This document shows positions 20,800-21,817 of a DNA stretch of 21,817 nucleotides, piece by piece; positions within the stretch are counted from its first letter, which is position 1, and the number at the start of each line of letters is the position of its first letter. The DNA comes from a virus: positions 1-21,817 of the IMG/VR virus record IMGVR_UViG_3300030098_002067; one strand, 5' to 3'. The notes under the pieces are model-generated. The model did not search any database, was not told where the DNA came from, and saw only the letters and a program-made list of their open reading frames with translations. The position numbers were made by a program, and so were the translations under genes.

Positions 20800-21099
20800 T
20801 TAATCTTTATCGTGGTTATGTTTCAATTTACCAGACATCTCATATGCCTCTTTGTTTCCACCGTGGCCATGTGCGATACCTAGTTCATGCATTTTAGCAT
20901 GTTCGTCAATAGAATCTCTCAGTTTCTTACTTCCAGTACCGAATGTAAGATATAATCCCCATCCAACTAAACCAAAAAGAAGTAAACCAAAGAATAAAAT
21001 AAATCCTTGATCTGGAGTAAGATTTAGATGCTGGATCATAGGTTGTTTCTCCCATGTTCCTGATAAGTGATAGACTGATGGTGTTGATAGAAAAATCAT
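20800..21099 (-). CDS. PsbN-like membrane protein
   Basis: A 99-residue protein with one membrane helix (QGFILFFGLLLFGLVGWGLY, 31-50) directly followed by LTFGTGSKKLRDSIDEH (51-67). The pattern G-x-Y-x-x-FG-x-x-SKxLRDxxxEH is that of photosystem II protein PsbN (about 43 residues), which is needed for photosystem II assembly and repair. A 32-residue histidine/lysine-rich tail (HELGIAHGHGG onward) is extra. The start at 21099 forms ATGA with the preceding ORF; an alternative ATG at 21039 has GGGAG nine bases upstream and would remove 20 residues. Its place in the replication cluster suggests early expression. Whether it acts on photosystem II or is only PsbN-shaped is open. Confidence 0.72.
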   Translation of the reverse strand: MIFLSTPSVYHLSGTWEKQPMIQHLNLTPDQGFILFFGLLLFGLVGWGLYLTFGTGSKKLRDSIDEHAKMHELGIAHGHGGNKEAYEMSGKLKHNHDKD

Positions 21100-21185
21100 T
21101 TTTGTTTTTTCCAGTATTCGATTAGGGTTTGAAGTTCTTTAATGCGTTCTTCCGCATTTTTAATTTTATCTTTTAATTTTGTCAT
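21096..21185 (-). CDS. 29-residue coiled-coil ORF
   Basis: A 29-residue ORF, MTKLKDKIKNAEERIKEL then QTLIEYWKKQK, joined by ATGA to the gp44 stop (21182-21185) and by ATGA to the PsbN-like start (21096-21099). Overlaps at both ends and a regular heptad helix support it as a translated gene despite its size. It has no Shine-Dalgarno sequence, so it would depend on gp44 translation. It could be a small partner protein or a coupling peptide. Confidence 0.6.
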   Translation of the reverse strand: MTKLKDKIKNAEERIKELQTLIEYWKKQK

Positions 21186-21817
21186 TTAAAATTACATTCT
21201 ACCATAATTTCGGTAAGACATGCAAGCATATTTATCTCTTGGTCTGCGACGAATGCGATTTGATATTGATATTTCGCAATAACAAGAACGGCAGCAGGAA
21301 TAGAGCTAGGGATAAGGGATTCGTAAAGACTATCGTAAATACGACGCAATAATACACTAGGATCATTGTCCAAGTTATTGACACACCATTTACGTACTTC
21401 TGGAAAGTTTTTTTCTTTGAGGTTTTTAATGAGATCATTTACCTTTACGTCAGAAAAATGTGCAAGTATACCAGTATCTATCTTACCTCCTACTGAGTAT
21501 CTCTGACACTCATTAAGAACTCTTCTCCAATCAGGGAAGTGCTTATTAATTAATTGTGCTAGGACTTTCTTATCTGCTTCTATATGTTCTTGCTTTAATA
21601 TATCTACTAATCTTCCGAAGAATTTTGCTGCAATTTCTTGTTTATGTTTTCCCTGAATACCAAACTCCACCACAGCACATCTCGAATGGAGGGGTTCAAT
21701 GATTTTATTTTTGTAGTTGCAAGTGAAAATGAATCTACAGTTGTTGGAAAACTCCTCAATACTCGCTCTAAGAAGGAGTTGTACGTCGGGAGTGGTATTG
21801 TCTGCTTCATCGATAAT
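21182..21817 (-). CDS. 44: Clamp loader large subunit gp44, C-terminal part
   Basis: The frame is open from the right edge, giving the last 211 residues of an AAA+ protein usually about 320 long. It starts at Walker B (IIDEAD), then shows the sensor-1 strand FIFTCNYKNKII and the arginine finger LHSRC. The C-terminal collar has LAQLINKHFPDWRRVLNEC, matching T4 gp44 (KNFPDFRKTIGEL). gp44 hydrolyses ATP to open and load sliding clamp gp45 with gp62. In T4 its mRNA is a main RegA target. The Walker A part lies outside the window. An ATG at 21673 is only an internal methionine or valine-region codon, not the start. Confidence 0.95.
   Translation of the reverse strand: MIDEADNTTPDVQLLLRASIEEFSNNCRFIFTCNYKNKIIEPLHSRCAVVEFGIQGKHKQEIAAKFFGRLVDILKQEHIEADKKVLAQLINKHFPDWRRVLNECQRYSVGGKIDTGILAHFSDVKVNDLIKNLKEKNFPEVRKWCVNNLDNDPSVLLRRIYDSLYESLIPSSIPAAVLVIAKYQYQIAFVADQEINMLACLTEIMVECNFK

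Noticed and set aside
21607-21810. Minus-strand frame of 67 residues at the right edge
   Set aside because: Out-of-frame with the gp44 reading frame, which shows Walker B, sensor 1 and arginine finger over the same bases.

Overview
The window is an AT-rich segment of a T4-like marine myovirus, most likely a cyanophage of Synechococcus or Prochlorococcus. Replication genes in recognisable T4-like order (44, 62, regA, 43, uvsX, 41, then 61 and nrdA) establish the T4-like backbone. A PsbN-like membrane protein, a Ycf35-like DUF1257 protein with its DUF2997 partner, an Hsp20 and a MazG-like enzyme point to a cyanobacterial host. Every supported gene lies on the minus strand, so transcription runs from right (21817) to left (1). 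Genes are tightly packed, many joined by ATGA or TAATG overlaps. There is no gene-free stretch above 300 bases, and I saw no tRNA, CRISPR array or insertion sequence.

Right part (21817-18671): clamp loader large subunit gp44 (cut by the edge), a 29-residue coiled-coil ORF, a PsbN-like protein, a DUF4338/DruA-like protein, a 61-residue protein, clamp loader small subunit gp62 and the translational repressor RegA. T4 has 44-62-regA contiguous; here four genes sit between 44 and 62. Next (18640-17618) come a late-type promoter, a tiny ORF, a 51-residue protein with a twin CX3C motif, a terminator, an hsp20 gene behind a TATAAT box, and a 67-residue gene ending in a terminator. The loop of that terminator is also the -35 box of a consensus sigma70-type promoter.

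Middle (17588-11044): this promoter opens the replication block: two probable Sm-like paralogues, DNA polymerase gp43, an unlisted 50-residue ORF, recombinase UvsX, helicase gp41, MazG-like pyrophosphohydrolase, DUF2997 and DUF1257 proteins.

Left-middle (11045-2743): a late (TATAAATA-type) block begins at the end of the DUF1257 gene. It encodes a 451-residue protein with a weak nuclease-like motif, a nucleotidyltransferase with an N terminus like the T4 internal-protein capsid-targeting peptide, two very lysine-rich low-complexity proteins (one with the same kind of N terminus), a small acidic protein, a DUF3008-like basic protein, a class 3 lipase-like hydrolase, a small membrane protein, and, behind its own late promoter, a glycine/threonine-rich structural protein. 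My inference is that much of this block is head-internal or virion-associated cargo.

Left end (2728-1): two small conserved-looking proteins, a coiled-coil protein with a C-terminal membrane segment, primase gp61 and the start of the class I ribonucleotide reductase large subunit NrdA, which runs off the left edge.

The observations most worth following are the shared capsid-targeting-like N termini and the repeated DDLAGAP motif in the late block, the DruA-like and PsbN-like genes inside the clamp-loader cluster, the paired Sm-like genes, the lipase, and the fused terminator/promoter.
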